Below, piece by piece: positions 7,889-16,172 of a stretch of 17,766 nt of DNA. Under the pieces are notes generated by a model, which saw only the letters and a program-made list of their open reading frames with translations, made no database searches and had not been told where the DNA came from. Origin of the DNA: an uncultured Oxalobacteraceae bacterium. GTDB taxonomy: Bacteria; Pseudomonadota; Gammaproteobacteria; Burkholderiales; Burkholderiaceae. Numbering within the stretch: the stretch's first letter is position 1; every line of letters starts with the position of its first letter. The stretch spans positions 1-17,766 of the forward strand of contig CAMLDH010000041.1 of the NCBI GenBank assembly GCA_946478765.1. The letters run 5' to 3'. A program made the translations under genes and the position numbers.

Positions 7889-9061
7889 TTAGGCACGCGC
7901 AGCAAAAAACGCCTTCAAGCGAGCGACTGCCTCATGCAGGTTTTCCAGCGATGTCGCGTACGACAATCGGATGTATTGACGTGCAGTAGAGGGACCAAAA
8001 TCCAGGCCGGGCACCAAAACAACGCCTGCCTCGTTAAGCATGTCGATCGTCAAGCGGTCCGCGTCGTCCGCTAGCGAGGAACAATCCGCATACACATAGA
8101 ATGCGCCATCCGGTGCGACCGGCACCTTGAAACCCAATTCGCGCAAGACCGGCACAATATAATCCCGGCGGCGCTTGAATTCTGCCTTGCGCTCCTCATA
8201 GATTGCGATGGAGGCAGGCGAAAAACAGGCGACACCCGCATGCTGTGCGATGCTGGATGCGCAAATAAAGAGGTTTTGCGCCAATTTCTCGATCTGGGCG
8301 ACCAAGCCGTCAGGCACCACCAGCCAGCCGAGACGCCAGCCTGTCATGTTGAAATACTTGGAAAAACTGTTGATGACAATAATGTCGTCACCCAGCGACA
8401 AGGCCGAAAACGGCGTCGCATCATAGGTCAATCCCTGATAAATCTCGTCGACGATCGTAAAGCCGCCCCTGTCGCGGACCGTCGCGACAATCTTTCCCAG
8501 TTCGTCGTGTGCAATCGAGGTGCCGGTCGGATTGGACGGCGAAGCCAGCAGAACACCGCGTGTCGCGTCCGTCCAATGCGCCCGCACCATTTCATCGGAC
8601 AATTGAAACCGTTGCGCGGGCCCGCTCGGAATCATCGTGGCCCGGCCTTCGAATGCCGCGACAAAATGCCGGTTGCACGGATAGGATGGATCGGGCATCA
8701 GCACTTCGGCATCTCGTTCGACCAATGCCGCACAGGCCAGCAGCAGTGCGGCCGACGCACCGGCGGTCACGATGATGCGCGACGGTGCAATGCGCAAGCC
8801 ATACACACGCTGATAATGCGCGGCGATCGCTTCGCGCAGCGCGGGAGTGCCGGTGGCCGACGTGTATTGCATCCTGCCGTCCGCCATCGCGCGCGTGGCC
8901 GCCTCAATCACCGGTTGCGCCGCAGTGAAATCCGGTTCGCCGAGGCCCATGTGGATAATGTGGCGCCCTTTCCGCTCCAGTTCCGCCGCCATTTTCGCCA
9001 GTTCCATTACATGGAAGGGCGCGATGTTATCGAGACGAGAAGCGAGATTATTGAAATTCAT
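7889..9061 (-). CDS. Class I/II PLP-dependent aminotransferase (AspC/AlaA-like)
   Basis: This 390-residue fold-type I aminotransferase is cytoplasmic. The PLP Lys235 lies in SFSKYFNMTGWRLGW. Other cofactor and substrate contacts are visible: the GASAALLL phosphate loop at about 101-108, Asn177 in ASPSNPTG, Asp205 and Tyr208 in VDEIYQG, and Arg365 in RQYIRLSYA, which grips the substrate carboxylate. Family members act on aspartate, alanine, glutamate or aromatic amino acids, and the sequence alone does not choose between them. The start at 9061 gives a typical N-terminus (ASRLDNIAPFHVMEL). It lies 28 bp after nusB in the same direction, so it is probably the last gene of the ribH-nusB transcript and stops at the terminator at 7825-7852. 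Confidence 0.93.
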   Translation of the reverse strand: MNFNNLASRLDNIAPFHVMELAKMAAELERKGRHIIHMGLGEPDFTAAQPVIEAATRAMADGRMQYTSATGTPALREAIAAHYQRVYGLRIAPSRIIVTAGASAALLLACAALVERDAEVLMPDPSYPCNRHFVAAFEGRATMIPSGPAQRFQLSDEMVRAHWTDATRGVLLASPSNPTGTSIAHDELGKIVATVRDRGGFTIVDEIYQGLTYDATPFSALSLGDDIIVINSFSKYFNMTGWRLGWLVVPDGLVAQIEKLAQNLFICASSIAQHAGVACFSPASIAIYEERKAEFKRRRDYIVPVLRELGFKVPVAPDGAFYVYADCSSLADDADRLTIDMLNEAGVVLVPGLDFGPSTARQYIRLSYATSLENLHEAVARLKAFFAARA

Positions 9062-9089
9062 GGGCGAAAGATGCTAAATACAACACTGA

Positions 9090-9560
9090 TTACGATTTTC
9101 TGGATGCGCCGATTTCGGCATCCCGCACTTTCACGGCAAATTTGTCCAGTACGCCATTCACATATTTGTGACCATCAATACCGCCAAACGACTTGGTCAA
9201 CTCGACCGCCTCGTTGATGATGACCTTGTACGGAATTTCGATGTGGTTTTGCAGTTCGAACGCACCGATCAGCAATGCAGCATGTTCGACCGGCGATAAT
9301 TGATCGATCGGCCGGTCGATCAACGGCGTCAGACCGCTGCGCAAAGATACGACATCCTTGATCGCGCCGTACAGCAAAGCATCGAAATGTGCCGCATCCG
9401 CCTTGTCAAAGCCGTGCGCTTCGCGGATATGCGCTTCAATCGCGCCTACGTCTTCATTGTTCAACAGCCACTGATACAGGCCCTGCAGCGCAAATTCACG
9501 CGCGCGATGACGCGGCGTGCGGTTCTTGCTGGGATTGGCGTGGAGAGATTTTTGGGTCAT
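9090..9560 (-). CDS. nusB: Transcription antitermination factor NusB
   Basis: NusB binds boxA RNA together with S10 (NusE) and takes part in rRNA antitermination. The 156-residue product has the all-helical NusB core: [17 protein letters not shown] near the N-terminus (RNA-binding Arg-rich helix), [20 protein letters not shown] in the middle, and [20 protein letters not shown] followed by [12 protein letters not shown] at the C-terminus. All are family signatures. A short basic N-terminal extension precedes the core. It follows ribH by 108 bp, the conserved ribH-nusB order of many proteobacteria. No clear Shine-Dalgarno precedes the ATG at 9560. Confidence 0.95.
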   Translation of the reverse strand: MTQKSLHANPSKNRTPRHRAREFALQGLYQWLLNNEDVGAIEAHIREAHGFDKADAAHFDALLYGAIKDVVSLRSGLTPLIDRPIDQLSPVEHAALLIGAFELQNHIEIPYKVIINEAVELTKSFGGIDGHKYVNGVLDKFAVKVRDAEIGASRKS

Positions 9561-9668
9561 GGTTCACAAACTGTGCAAATCCGGCATGCAGCGCGGACCG
9601 GCAAAATAGATTAAGAATATTCGCGGCATCGGCTATCACAGCCTGTTCAACCGCGAACCTGTGCGGCA

Positions 9669-10157
9669 TTACTCGTCTTCGGTCGCTTCCGCGAGATCTT
9701 CCAATGCAATCGTCAGGTTGCTCATTTCAACCGCAACGCGGGCAGCATCGGCGCCTTTCTCGGCCATGCGTACTTCGGCCTGCTCATCGGTTTCCGTCGT
9801 CAGTACTGCATTGGCGATCGGAATGCCGAAATCCAGGCCTACGCGCGTGATGCCGGCGCCCGATTCGTTCGACACCAGTTCAAAATGGTAGGTCTCGCCC
9901 CGGATCACCGCACCGATCGCGATCAGCGCATCGAACTGCAATGTTTCCGCCATCTTGCGCAACGCCAACGGGATTTCGAGCGCACCGGGCACCGTCACGT
10001 GGAGCACGTCCTCGTCTTCCACTCCCAAACGTTTCAACTCCGCCAGGCAGGCCGACAGCAGGCCGTGGCAGACATCTTCATTGAAGCGTGCCTGCACAAT
10101 GCCGATGCGCAGCCCCTGTCCTTCGAGATTGGTTTCGTATGTTCCTACGGTCATCAT
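9669..10157 (-). CDS. ribH: 6,7-dimethyl-8-ribityllumazine synthase
   Basis: RibH condenses 5-amino-6-ribitylamino-uracil with 3,4-dihydroxy-2-butanone 4-phosphate to give lumazine, the riboflavin precursor. The 162-residue chain shows the family blocks [43 protein letters not shown] with catalytic His91, and [17 protein letters not shown]. The C-terminal end is acidic ([10 protein letters not shown]). The start is ATGATG behind AAAGGA, three to six bases upstream. It follows ribBA by 123 bp and precedes nusB. Confidence 0.97.
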   Translation of the reverse strand: MMTVGTYETNLEGQGLRIGIVQARFNEDVCHGLLSACLAELKRLGVEDEDVLHVTVPGALEIPLALRKMAETLQFDALIAIGAVIRGETYHFELVSNESGAGITRVGLDFGIPIANAVLTTETDEQAEVRMAEKGADAARVAVEMSNLTIALEDLAEATEDE

Positions 10158-10280
10158 TTTTCCTTTATGCGCACTTGCGCGTAATCCATTTCAAAGCCGA
10201 CTGCTGAAATTCCAGGCGTCGCAATTTTTCAAATAATTCAAAAAACTGCACATGCCGCCATTCGCGACAGGAATGCCTAT

Positions 10281-11396
10281 TCAACTATTCGGCTTGGCTT
10301 GATAACCTACTACTTCCAGATCGAACCCGGTCATTGACGGCATTTTCCTCGGGCTGGCGAGCAATTTCATCTTGCAGACGCGCAGATCTTTCAGGATTTG
10401 CGCGCCGATGCCATAGGTACGCAAATCCATGCGCGCACCGCGCGGCTGCGGCTTGGCGTCCGGGTTGTTCAATGCGTCAAACTGCGCGAACATTTGATCG
10501 GCCGACTCTTCGCAATTGAGCAACACCATCACGCCGCGCTCGGATGCCTTGATCGCGGCCATCGCCGCCGCCATGTTCCACGAATGCGTGGTGGCTTGCG
10601 TCTCGAGCATGTCGAGAATCGACACCGGTTGATGTACTCGCACCAGCGTCTCCAGTTCCGGGACGATAACGCCGTGCACCAGTGCCAGATGGGCGCCGCC
10701 GCTCGGCTTGTCGCGATACGCGATCGCCTGAAAGGGGCCGTGTACGGTATGCATCGTACGCTCGGCAAGACGTTCGACGATGCTTTCGTTCTGACTGCGG
10801 TAATGGATCAGGTCGGCGATGGTGCCGATCTTGAGTCCATGTTCTTTCGCGAATTCAATCAAGTCCGGCAAGCGCGCCATCGTGCCGTCGTCCTTCATGA
10901 TTTCGCAGATGACGGCGGCAGGCGTCAAACCGGCCAACTCGGCGAAATCGCATCCGGCTTCGGTATGGCCGGCGCGCATCAGGACGCCGCCCTTTTGCGC
11001 CTTCAGCGGAAAGATATGCCCCGGTTGGACGATATCCGACGGCTTGGCGTTCTTGGCCACCGCCACCTGAATCGTCTTTGCCCGATCGGCAGCGGAGATC
11101 CCTGTGGTCACGCCTTCGGCGGCTTCGATGGACACGGTGAAATTGGTGCCATACGACGTCCCGTTACGGGAAGTCATCATGGACAGATTCAATTGGTCGC
11201 AGCGCTCTTCGGTCAACGTGAGGCAAACCAGGCCGCGGCCGTATTTGGCCATGAAATTGATGGCTTCCGGTGTGACGAATTCAGCAGCCAGCACAAGGTC
11301 GCCCTCGTTTTCGCGATCTTCTTCATCCACCAGCACGACCATGCGACCGGCGCGGAGTTCGGCAACAATTTCTTGGGTAGTTGAAATAGACATCAT
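10281..11396 (-). CDS. ribBA: 3,4-dihydroxy-2-butanone 4-phosphate synthase with degenerate GTP cyclohydrolase II domain (RibBX type)
   Basis: Residues 1-205 form a complete RibB domain that makes 3,4-dihydroxy-2-butanone 4-phosphate from ribulose 5-phosphate. Visible blocks are [17 protein letters not shown] (acidic metal loop, about 23-39), [40 protein letters not shown] (His144) and the catalytic Glu in [11 protein letters not shown] (about 165). Residues about 215-371 align with GTP cyclohydrolase II but lack its zinc cysteines. The E. coli stretch containing C-x10-C-x-C is replaced here by [18 protein letters not shown], and the catalytic Asp/Arg region is also altered. Such proteins have been called RibBX in Proteobacteria, and the second domain is then not expected to hydrolyse GTP. 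The start at 11396 has AAGGA five bases upstream. The gene is usually annotated ribBA. Confidence 0.94.
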   Translation of the reverse strand: MMSISTTQEIVAELRAGRMVVLVDEEDRENEGDLVLAAEFVTPEAINFMAKYGRGLVCLTLTEERCDQLNLSMMTSRNGTSYGTNFTVSIEAAEGVTTGISAADRAKTIQVAVAKNAKPSDIVQPGHIFPLKAQKGGVLMRAGHTEAGCDFAELAGLTPAAVICEIMKDDGTMARLPDLIEFAKEHGLKIGTIADLIHYRSQNESIVERLAERTMHTVHGPFQAIAYRDKPSGGAHLALVHGVIVPELETLVRVHQPVSILDMLETQATTHSWNMAAAMAAIKASERGVMVLLNCEESADQMFAQFDALNNPDAKPQPRGARMDLRTYGIGAQILKDLRVCKMKLLASPRKMPSMTGFDLEVVGYQAKPNS

Positions 11397-12240
11397 TAAA
11401 TCCTTATTAGCCCGCTATTTTAATGGATTTAACTGACGCCCAACTTTTAGACGCGTAAGTATTGGCTGGTTTTTGAGCAAGTTAGCGCTTCTCGCCATCA
11501 ATGAAGCATCTCGTACTTATTTTAAAAACAACATTCAATTGCAAAAAAGGGACGTCGCACAATCAAACGGAAGGCCGTGAAATTTCGTTTGCCACAAGAA
11601 TGTCCCCTTGCTGCGAAAGAGCCGCCTGACTATACGGTCCCAAAGCGTGAAGGCTGCTCACCATGTTTCGCGTCGCGGATTCCGGCAAGCGCGGAATGGG
11701 AAGGTGTGCCTGCGTCATCAACAAAAACAAGTCTTCTTCGCTGTCGATACCAATGCGGCCATTGCGCCATGGCTGTCCACGTCATCGCTAAATCGGCTTT
11801 CATTATTCAAGGAATACATGATCGCCCCCGCCTACTGGATCGACTCATCCCAGCATGTCCGCAACGATTTTAAAACGCTTTCGCCCTCTTGGCGTACAGG
11901 CGTCCACCCTATGCAAGCAGCCAAAAGCGGAAAGTATATGGAAATCGGCAACCGTGTATTTATTGACCAAGGCTGTGCAGCGCAAGGCTCTTTTGTTTGC
12001 CCTTGGTGCGGTAGTCGCGACACCCGGCGCGCTTGATCCGCTCGACCGCAACGAAATCAATACCACGTATTTCTGAGCAGACCGGTCATAAATCGGATGT
12101 CACGCTCGCTCTCGCTACATTCGCGCCGGTCGCGAAAAGGAAAATTCCCAGCCTGTTATGACAAACGTGGAATGCGCAATCATGGGCGTCTTATTTGTGA
12201 AACATCGCCTTTTAACCTGCTCAGAGCATTCGCGTCTTAG
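11397..12240. other. Stretch of about 840 bp without a recognisable gene, inside the rib cluster
   Basis: Between ribBA and the DUF3800 gene no open frame resembles a known family. The longest plus-strand frame is 11608-12036 (142 codons). Its first third is Arg/Gln-rich and unconvincing, its middle reads like protein (FKEYMIAPAYWIDSSQHV), and its end has a CPWCGSRD pair of cysteines. It has no good ribosome-binding site. No FMN riboswitch signature is seen before ribBA on the minus strand. Possible weak -35/-10 pairs for ribBA exist on the minus strand (for example TTGATT-N17-TGCAAT at about 11529-11557), but none is compelling. The region looks like decayed or foreign filler DNA. Confidence 0.5.
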
Positions 12241-13257
12241 TCATTGATCTTTAATCATTGGCTTTGCGCATTTACGCATCAGTTTCACTAGGCGCTCAGT
12301 TTCTCCGTCTAACGGCATATCGACGCCGAAACTAAGCATGCGAAAAGGTGGTTCGTTATGAATTGCCTGCACCATTAGATTCCCAAGATAAGCCGCTACG
12401 CGCTCGTTGCGCTCGAAACCCTTGCGCAAGCACTTACGGATGCCAGATACGATCAAATCAGCCGCCTGAAGCCCGGTGGACTCCTGGGAGTCCATGAACT
12501 TGATGTTTCCACGAATGAGTTTTTGAATATTAATCCCGCCATTCCCTAGCGATTCAATTCCATAGTCGTCCTTCAGGTAAGTTGGTGCTTCGCCCGGTGC
12601 AAATTCATACTGTTTCATTCGGCTGTAGTCGAATTCCCTAAACATCAGCAGCGGTTTAGACAGCGACATCGTCTGTAAGATCGTCGGACTGATCTTCTCG
12701 AACGCATCCTCAAAGTTGGTCCGCTTGGTGTTCTTCTGATCGATGCGCCATCTGAACTCGCTCAACGTACCAGGATTGCGCTGAGCATAATAGGTTATGG
12801 CTCTGCTTACAACTTCATACATCAATTCCAATTGGCAGAACAACTGGACGTAAAGCTGTGGCGACAACTTCTCGATCTGTGCTGCCAAGAGGGCGACGCC
12901 TTGGCGACCACCCTCGAACCGCATCTTATCAATATGTTCAAGCACTTTTGCAACCTGATTCTTCTGATGGTCCGCCACGCTAACCAAAGAATTCAGACCT
13001 GCATCCGTGGCGATACAAAATAATGCACCACCGAGCCGTCCCAACTTCGCAAGAAAAGCGATGTAATCTGGCTCATTGAGATCATTTAGTTTTATCTCCG
13101 GTTTACCTACTCGGCTTGGTTTCACCTTTAAAGATGAAACCGCCTGTTCAAGCCCTTTCCTTGATGCTTCTGGTAGTGCGAACGCCGCCACTGCGTTCCA
13201 AGAGCCTTCGCATGGCGCACTTACGAATGATCCCGACTCATCTATAAAAATGTTCAT
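12241..13257 (-). CDS. DUF3800 domain protein (RNase H-like fold), accessory
   Basis: The 338-residue product begins MNIFIDESGSF, the hallmark N-terminus of DUF3800 proteins (Asp6, Glu7, Ser8, Gly9). It ends its core with ESTGLQAADLIVSGIRKCLR, the second family signature with Asp267. A further acidic site, WRIDQKN (Asp173), lies between, so the carboxylates expected of an RNase H-like active site are all present and the gene looks intact. DUF3800 proteins have no settled function; they are frequent in genomic islands, phages and defence neighbourhoods and are suspected nucleases. The start must be at 13257 because the fold begins at once, although AGGA is nearly adjacent to the ATG. It lies alone between ribBA and a helicase pseudogene, clearly an insertion into the rib cluster. 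Confidence 0.85.
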   Translation of the reverse strand: MNIFIDESGSFVSAPCEGSWNAVAAFALPEASRKGLEQAVSSLKVKPSRVGKPEIKLNDLNEPDYIAFLAKLGRLGGALFCIATDAGLNSLVSVADHQKNQVAKVLEHIDKMRFEGGRQGVALLAAQIEKLSPQLYVQLFCQLELMYEVVSRAITYYAQRNPGTLSEFRWRIDQKNTKRTNFEDAFEKISPTILQTMSLSKPLLMFREFDYSRMKQYEFAPGEAPTYLKDDYGIESLGNGGINIQKLIRGNIKFMDSQESTGLQAADLIVSGIRKCLRKGFERNERVAAYLGNLMVQAIHNEPPFRMLSFGVDMPLDGETERLVKLMRKCAKPMIKDQ

Positions 13258-13432
13258 TCCTGAGAATCATAAAAATAGGGGGCGATTTTGAATGGATTTA
13301 AATCACCGCTGCACAGTCGCATCGCCAACGCGGCTACCTCGACGTGCGGCATTGCCTCAATGAGGACGGTTCAATACCATCTGCTTCACTTCACAACAAA
13401 CTATGAATTATCTGCGTCCATTGCGAATCAGA

Positions 13433-14359
13433 TTACAAGCCTTGCAACACACCCATAGCCTTATACATCTTCGTTGCCAGCAATGACGTTTCGCCATGGG
13501 TCATGACAAGTTCCTGCGTTGCCCTGGTCATGGCAATGTAAATCAGTCGCGCTTCATCCTGCAGATCCTCTTCTTTCATCGGCGCACCGATGCCAGGGAT
13601 GCAAACTAGCGGAAACTCCAGCCCTTTACTACTATGCATGGTGAGGAGCTTCACGCTGTCATGCAGTGGCGAGTACGAATGCTTTTTATCCTGCTGCCAT
13701 TGAAACGGAACACCTCTGCGTGTCAGGGCGTCGGCAAGCGCCTGTCCAATTCCGTAGCGCCGATAGACAATCGCCATGTCGTTCCATCGCGATCCTATCC
13801 TGTTCGCTTCGGAAAGCTTCATCGCCAGATATTCCGCTTCGTCTTTCAAGGTCGGCAGCTTGATCAAGAGCGGCTTTGGCCCATGGCGTCCCGTACTCAT
13901 TGGCTGCACGGTTGGCGCCTGGTCTTCTTCGTACGCAAGCCTCGAAATAATCGCTCAAATCAGAATTTGGGAGTGGTTTGCCGGCATTATAGGTGTCCAA
14001 TTGGCGGCTGCACCACGCATGGAAATTCACGACATTGACTTTGTCCTGCAGCCCTTTCGCCTGTTTTTGAAATGCCTCGACGTCTGCATTTTCTGTCATC
14101 TCATTCTGACAAATGACGAGATGCGGGGGCAGTACATCGCCTATATTGGCGCCGTCAAACTGTGCGCGACTGATATTGGTAAAAACCACACCGTGGGCGT
14201 AAGGGAAAAACAGTTTTCCTTTCAATGCCCCATCCGGCCTTATGAGTTGTGGGTCGCGCTCCAGCTCGGGATTTCTTTGAATTCGTTCACGGCGTCAGAA
14301 AACGTGACAAGGCCGTCTTGTCTTCTCTCGTCTTCTTGTAGGTGGAGTAAGGCGCTGAT
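13433..14359 (-). pseudogene. Decayed NERD/UvrD-type helicase with two internal deletions and a frameshift
   Basis: Three minus-strand frames together spell parts of a NERD-domain superfamily I helicase, which is normally 600-700 residues. Segment 1 (14359 to about 14270) ends in VTFSDAVNEFKEIP. A one-base slip leads to segment 2 (to about 13945) with FPYAHGVVFTNISRAQF, LPPHLVICQNEMTE, then AKGLQDKVNVVNFHAWC. Segment 3 (to 13433), in another frame, has STGRHGPKPLLIKLP, VKLLTMHSSKGLEFPLVCIP (motif V region) and DEARLIYIAMTRATQELV (motif VI). At about 14060 EAFQKQ is joined directly to AKGLQDKV, removing about 90-100 residues with the Walker A site. At about 13945 a second deletion removes Walker B and the central motifs. 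The N-terminal NERD nuclease part is also absent. No ATPase can be made. Confidence 0.85.
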
Positions 14360-14378
14360 TTACATAACGAGCCAAATA

Positions 14379-15002
14379 CTATTTGACGGTATCAGACAAT
14401 GACAACATACGTTCAACGTAACGCGCAATCAAGTCGATTTCAAGATTGACCTTGGCGCCATGTTTCAGATGCTTGAGCGTCGTCACTTCAATCGTATGCG
14501 GGATCAGATTGATCGAGAATGCGCATCCGGCCGCGGTGTCGGTAACGCGATTGACTGTCAGCGACACGCCGTTCACCACGATGGAGCCCTTGTACGCCAG
14601 ATATTTTGCCAACTCTTTCGGCGCCTCGATCACCAGCTCCCAGGACTCGCCCACCGGTTCGAATTTTTGCACGATACCGAGACCGTCAACATGGCCCGAC
14701 ACCAGATGGCCGCCCAAGCGATCGGCCAGCGTCAATGCTTTCTCAAGATTGACTTCTCCTTCCGCATCGAGGCCGGCAGTGCGGTTCAGGCTTTCACGCG
14801 ACACATCGACCACAAAACCGGTGCCGGCCTTGCGCACTACCGTCATGCATGCGCCATTCAATGCAATGGAATCGCCGATGGCGACATCCGCCATCGGCAA
14901 GCCGCCCGCGTCAATCGTCAAGCGAACGCCGGCATCCGGCTGATTACCCAAGGGAGAGAGAGAGGTGATTTTGCCGACAGCGGCAACGATTCCTGTGAAC
15001 AT
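14379..15002 (-). CDS. ribE: Riboflavin synthase, alpha subunit
   Basis: Riboflavin synthase dismutates two lumazine molecules to riboflavin and the pyrimidine substrate of RibH. The 207-residue protein has the expected two tandem lumazine-binding domains. The first starts MFTGIVAAVGKI and contains DSIALNGACMTVV, VDVSRESLNRT and the linker HLVSGHVDGLG. The second has GSIVVNGVSLTVNRVTDTA and FSINLIPHTIEVTTLKHL. It follows ribD by 18 bp and belongs to the same transcript. Only 19 bp after its stop the helicase pseudogene begins, so the insertion sits directly behind this gene and separates it from ribBA. It is also called ribC in some systems. Confidence 0.96.
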   Translation of the reverse strand: MFTGIVAAVGKITSLSPLGNQPDAGVRLTIDAGGLPMADVAIGDSIALNGACMTVVRKAGTGFVVDVSRESLNRTAGLDAEGEVNLEKALTLADRLGGHLVSGHVDGLGIVQKFEPVGESWELVIEAPKELAKYLAYKGSIVVNGVSLTVNRVTDTAAGCAFSINLIPHTIEVTTLKHLKHGAKVNLEIDLIARYVERMLSLSDTVK

Positions 15003-15020
15003 GGCGGCGAATGAAATTCG

Positions 15021-16121
15021 TTAAATGAAACGCGCTAGGATACGCAAATCCGCGCCGATTTGCTTGGTTTCGTGAAACGATAATGTGCGCTTGCGATCCA
15101 GGTTGTCGAGTGCACCCAGATCGAACAAGCCCTGCGCGTCGCCCAGCAAACTGGGAGCCAGATAAAGCAGCAATTCATCGACGCACCCCTCGCGGATCAG
15201 CGAGCCATTCAATTTGAATCCGGCTTCCACGTGCAGTTCGTTGATCTGGCGCTTGCCCAGTTCCAGCATCAGGGCCGGCAAATCGACTTTTCCTTGCGGA
15301 TTGGCCAGCAGAATGACTTCGGCCCCGATGTCGCGCAGACGCGCCTCCTTTTCAGGGTTCGCTTGCGCCGCAACGACCAAGGTGCCAGCACCGACAAGAA
15401 TGCGCGCGGTCGGGCTGATCTGCAATTGACTGTCAATCACGATACGGCGCGGCTGACGCGGCGTGTCTACGGCACGCACATTGAGTTGCGGATCGTCTGC
15501 ATTGACCGTGCCGATACCGGTCAGAATCGCGCACGCGCGCGCGCGCCACCAATGGCCGTCATCCCGCGCCGCTTGCGAGGTAATCCATTGGCTGCATCCG
15601 TTATGCAGCGCCGTCTTGCCGTCGAGGCTGGCCGCCGCTTTCATCCGCACCCATGGCCGGCCGCGCTGCATACGCGAGAAAAAGCCGATATTCATTTCAC
15701 GCGCCGCATCCTCCAGCACGCCGCACGCGACATCGATACCCGCAGCCTGTAATTTGGCGAGGCCCTGCCCTGCCACCAGCGGATTGGGATCGGCAATCGC
15801 CGCCACGACTCTGGCAATGCCGGTTCGAATCAATGCGTCGGCACAGGGTGGCGTGCGGCCATGATGACTGCATGGCTCCAGAGTCACGTACGCAGTCGCA
15901 CCGCGCACATCGGCGCCGCGATTTTCTGCATCGTTCAACGCCTGGACTTCCGCATGCGCCTGGCCGGCCGGCTGGGTATATCCTTCACCGATGACGCGTT
16001 TGTCCTTGACAATCACACACCCTACCCGCGGATTCGGTGTGGTAGTGAATAAGCCAAGCGACGCCAGTGCGAGCGCGCGGCTTATGCCCTCTATGTCGTT
16101 AGAAATTTCCACGGAATGCAT
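15021..16121 (-). CDS. ribD: Bifunctional riboflavin deaminase/reductase RibD
   Basis: The 366-residue protein joins a zinc deaminase to a reductase and carries out the second and third steps after GTP opening. The deaminase domain (about 8-150) has PNPRVGCVIV, the zinc ligand and acid pair His56 and Glu58 in GQAHAEVQAL, and Cys84 and Cys93 in EPCSHHGRTPPC. The reductase domain (about 155-366) has MKAAASLDGKTA, ITSQAARDDGHWWRA, GIGTVNADDPQLNVR and ELHVEAGFKLNGSLI, typical of the NADPH-dependent RibG C-terminal fold. The ATG at 16121 gives a normal-length N-terminus but lacks a clear ribosome-binding site. It lies 51 bp after the fimT-like gene with no terminator between, so it may be read from the pilin operon. 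Confidence 0.96.
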   Translation of the reverse strand: MHSVEISNDIEGISRALALASLGLFTTTPNPRVGCVIVKDKRVIGEGYTQPAGQAHAEVQALNDAENRGADVRGATAYVTLEPCSHHGRTPPCADALIRTGIARVVAAIADPNPLVAGQGLAKLQAAGIDVACGVLEDAAREMNIGFFSRMQRGRPWVRMKAAASLDGKTALHNGCSQWITSQAARDDGHWWRARACAILTGIGTVNADDPQLNVRAVDTPRQPRRIVIDSQLQISPTARILVGAGTLVVAAQANPEKEARLRDIGAEVILLANPQGKVDLPALMLELGKRQINELHVEAGFKLNGSLIREGCVDELLLYLAPSLLGDAQGLFDLGALDNLDRKRTLSFHETKQIGADLRILARFI

Positions 16122-16172
16122 TGAATATCGTTATCGAAAATGAAGACAAATATTTGCCTCCTGCGCGGGGCT

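Noticed and set aside
8240..9217. 325-codon plus-strand open frame opposite the aminotransferase and nusB
   Set aside because: It is an antisense shadow of two well-supported genes and its His/Arg/Gln-rich composition is typical of shadow frames in GC-rich DNA.
10169..10180. GCGCA-CT-TGCGC palindrome before ribH
   Set aside because: A two-base loop cannot close, leaving at best a 4-bp hairpin; likely chance in GC-rich DNA.
10398..11384. 328-codon plus-strand open frame opposite ribBA
   Set aside because: Antisense shadow of a strongly conserved gene; no family resemblance and no ribosome-binding site.
11397..11600. Possible FMN riboswitch upstream of ribBA
   Set aside because: None of the conserved FMN-aptamer blocks (AGGGTGAAATTCCC-like, CCGGCGGT-like) is present on either strand; GAAATTTCACGG is only a superficial resemblance.
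13302..13406. Plus-strand frame containing RQRGYLDVRHCLNEDGS, reminiscent of an ankyrin repeat
   Set aside because: Only one repeat-like block, no start codon or neighbouring repeats, and the frame is closed on both sides. Too weak to call a gene remnant.
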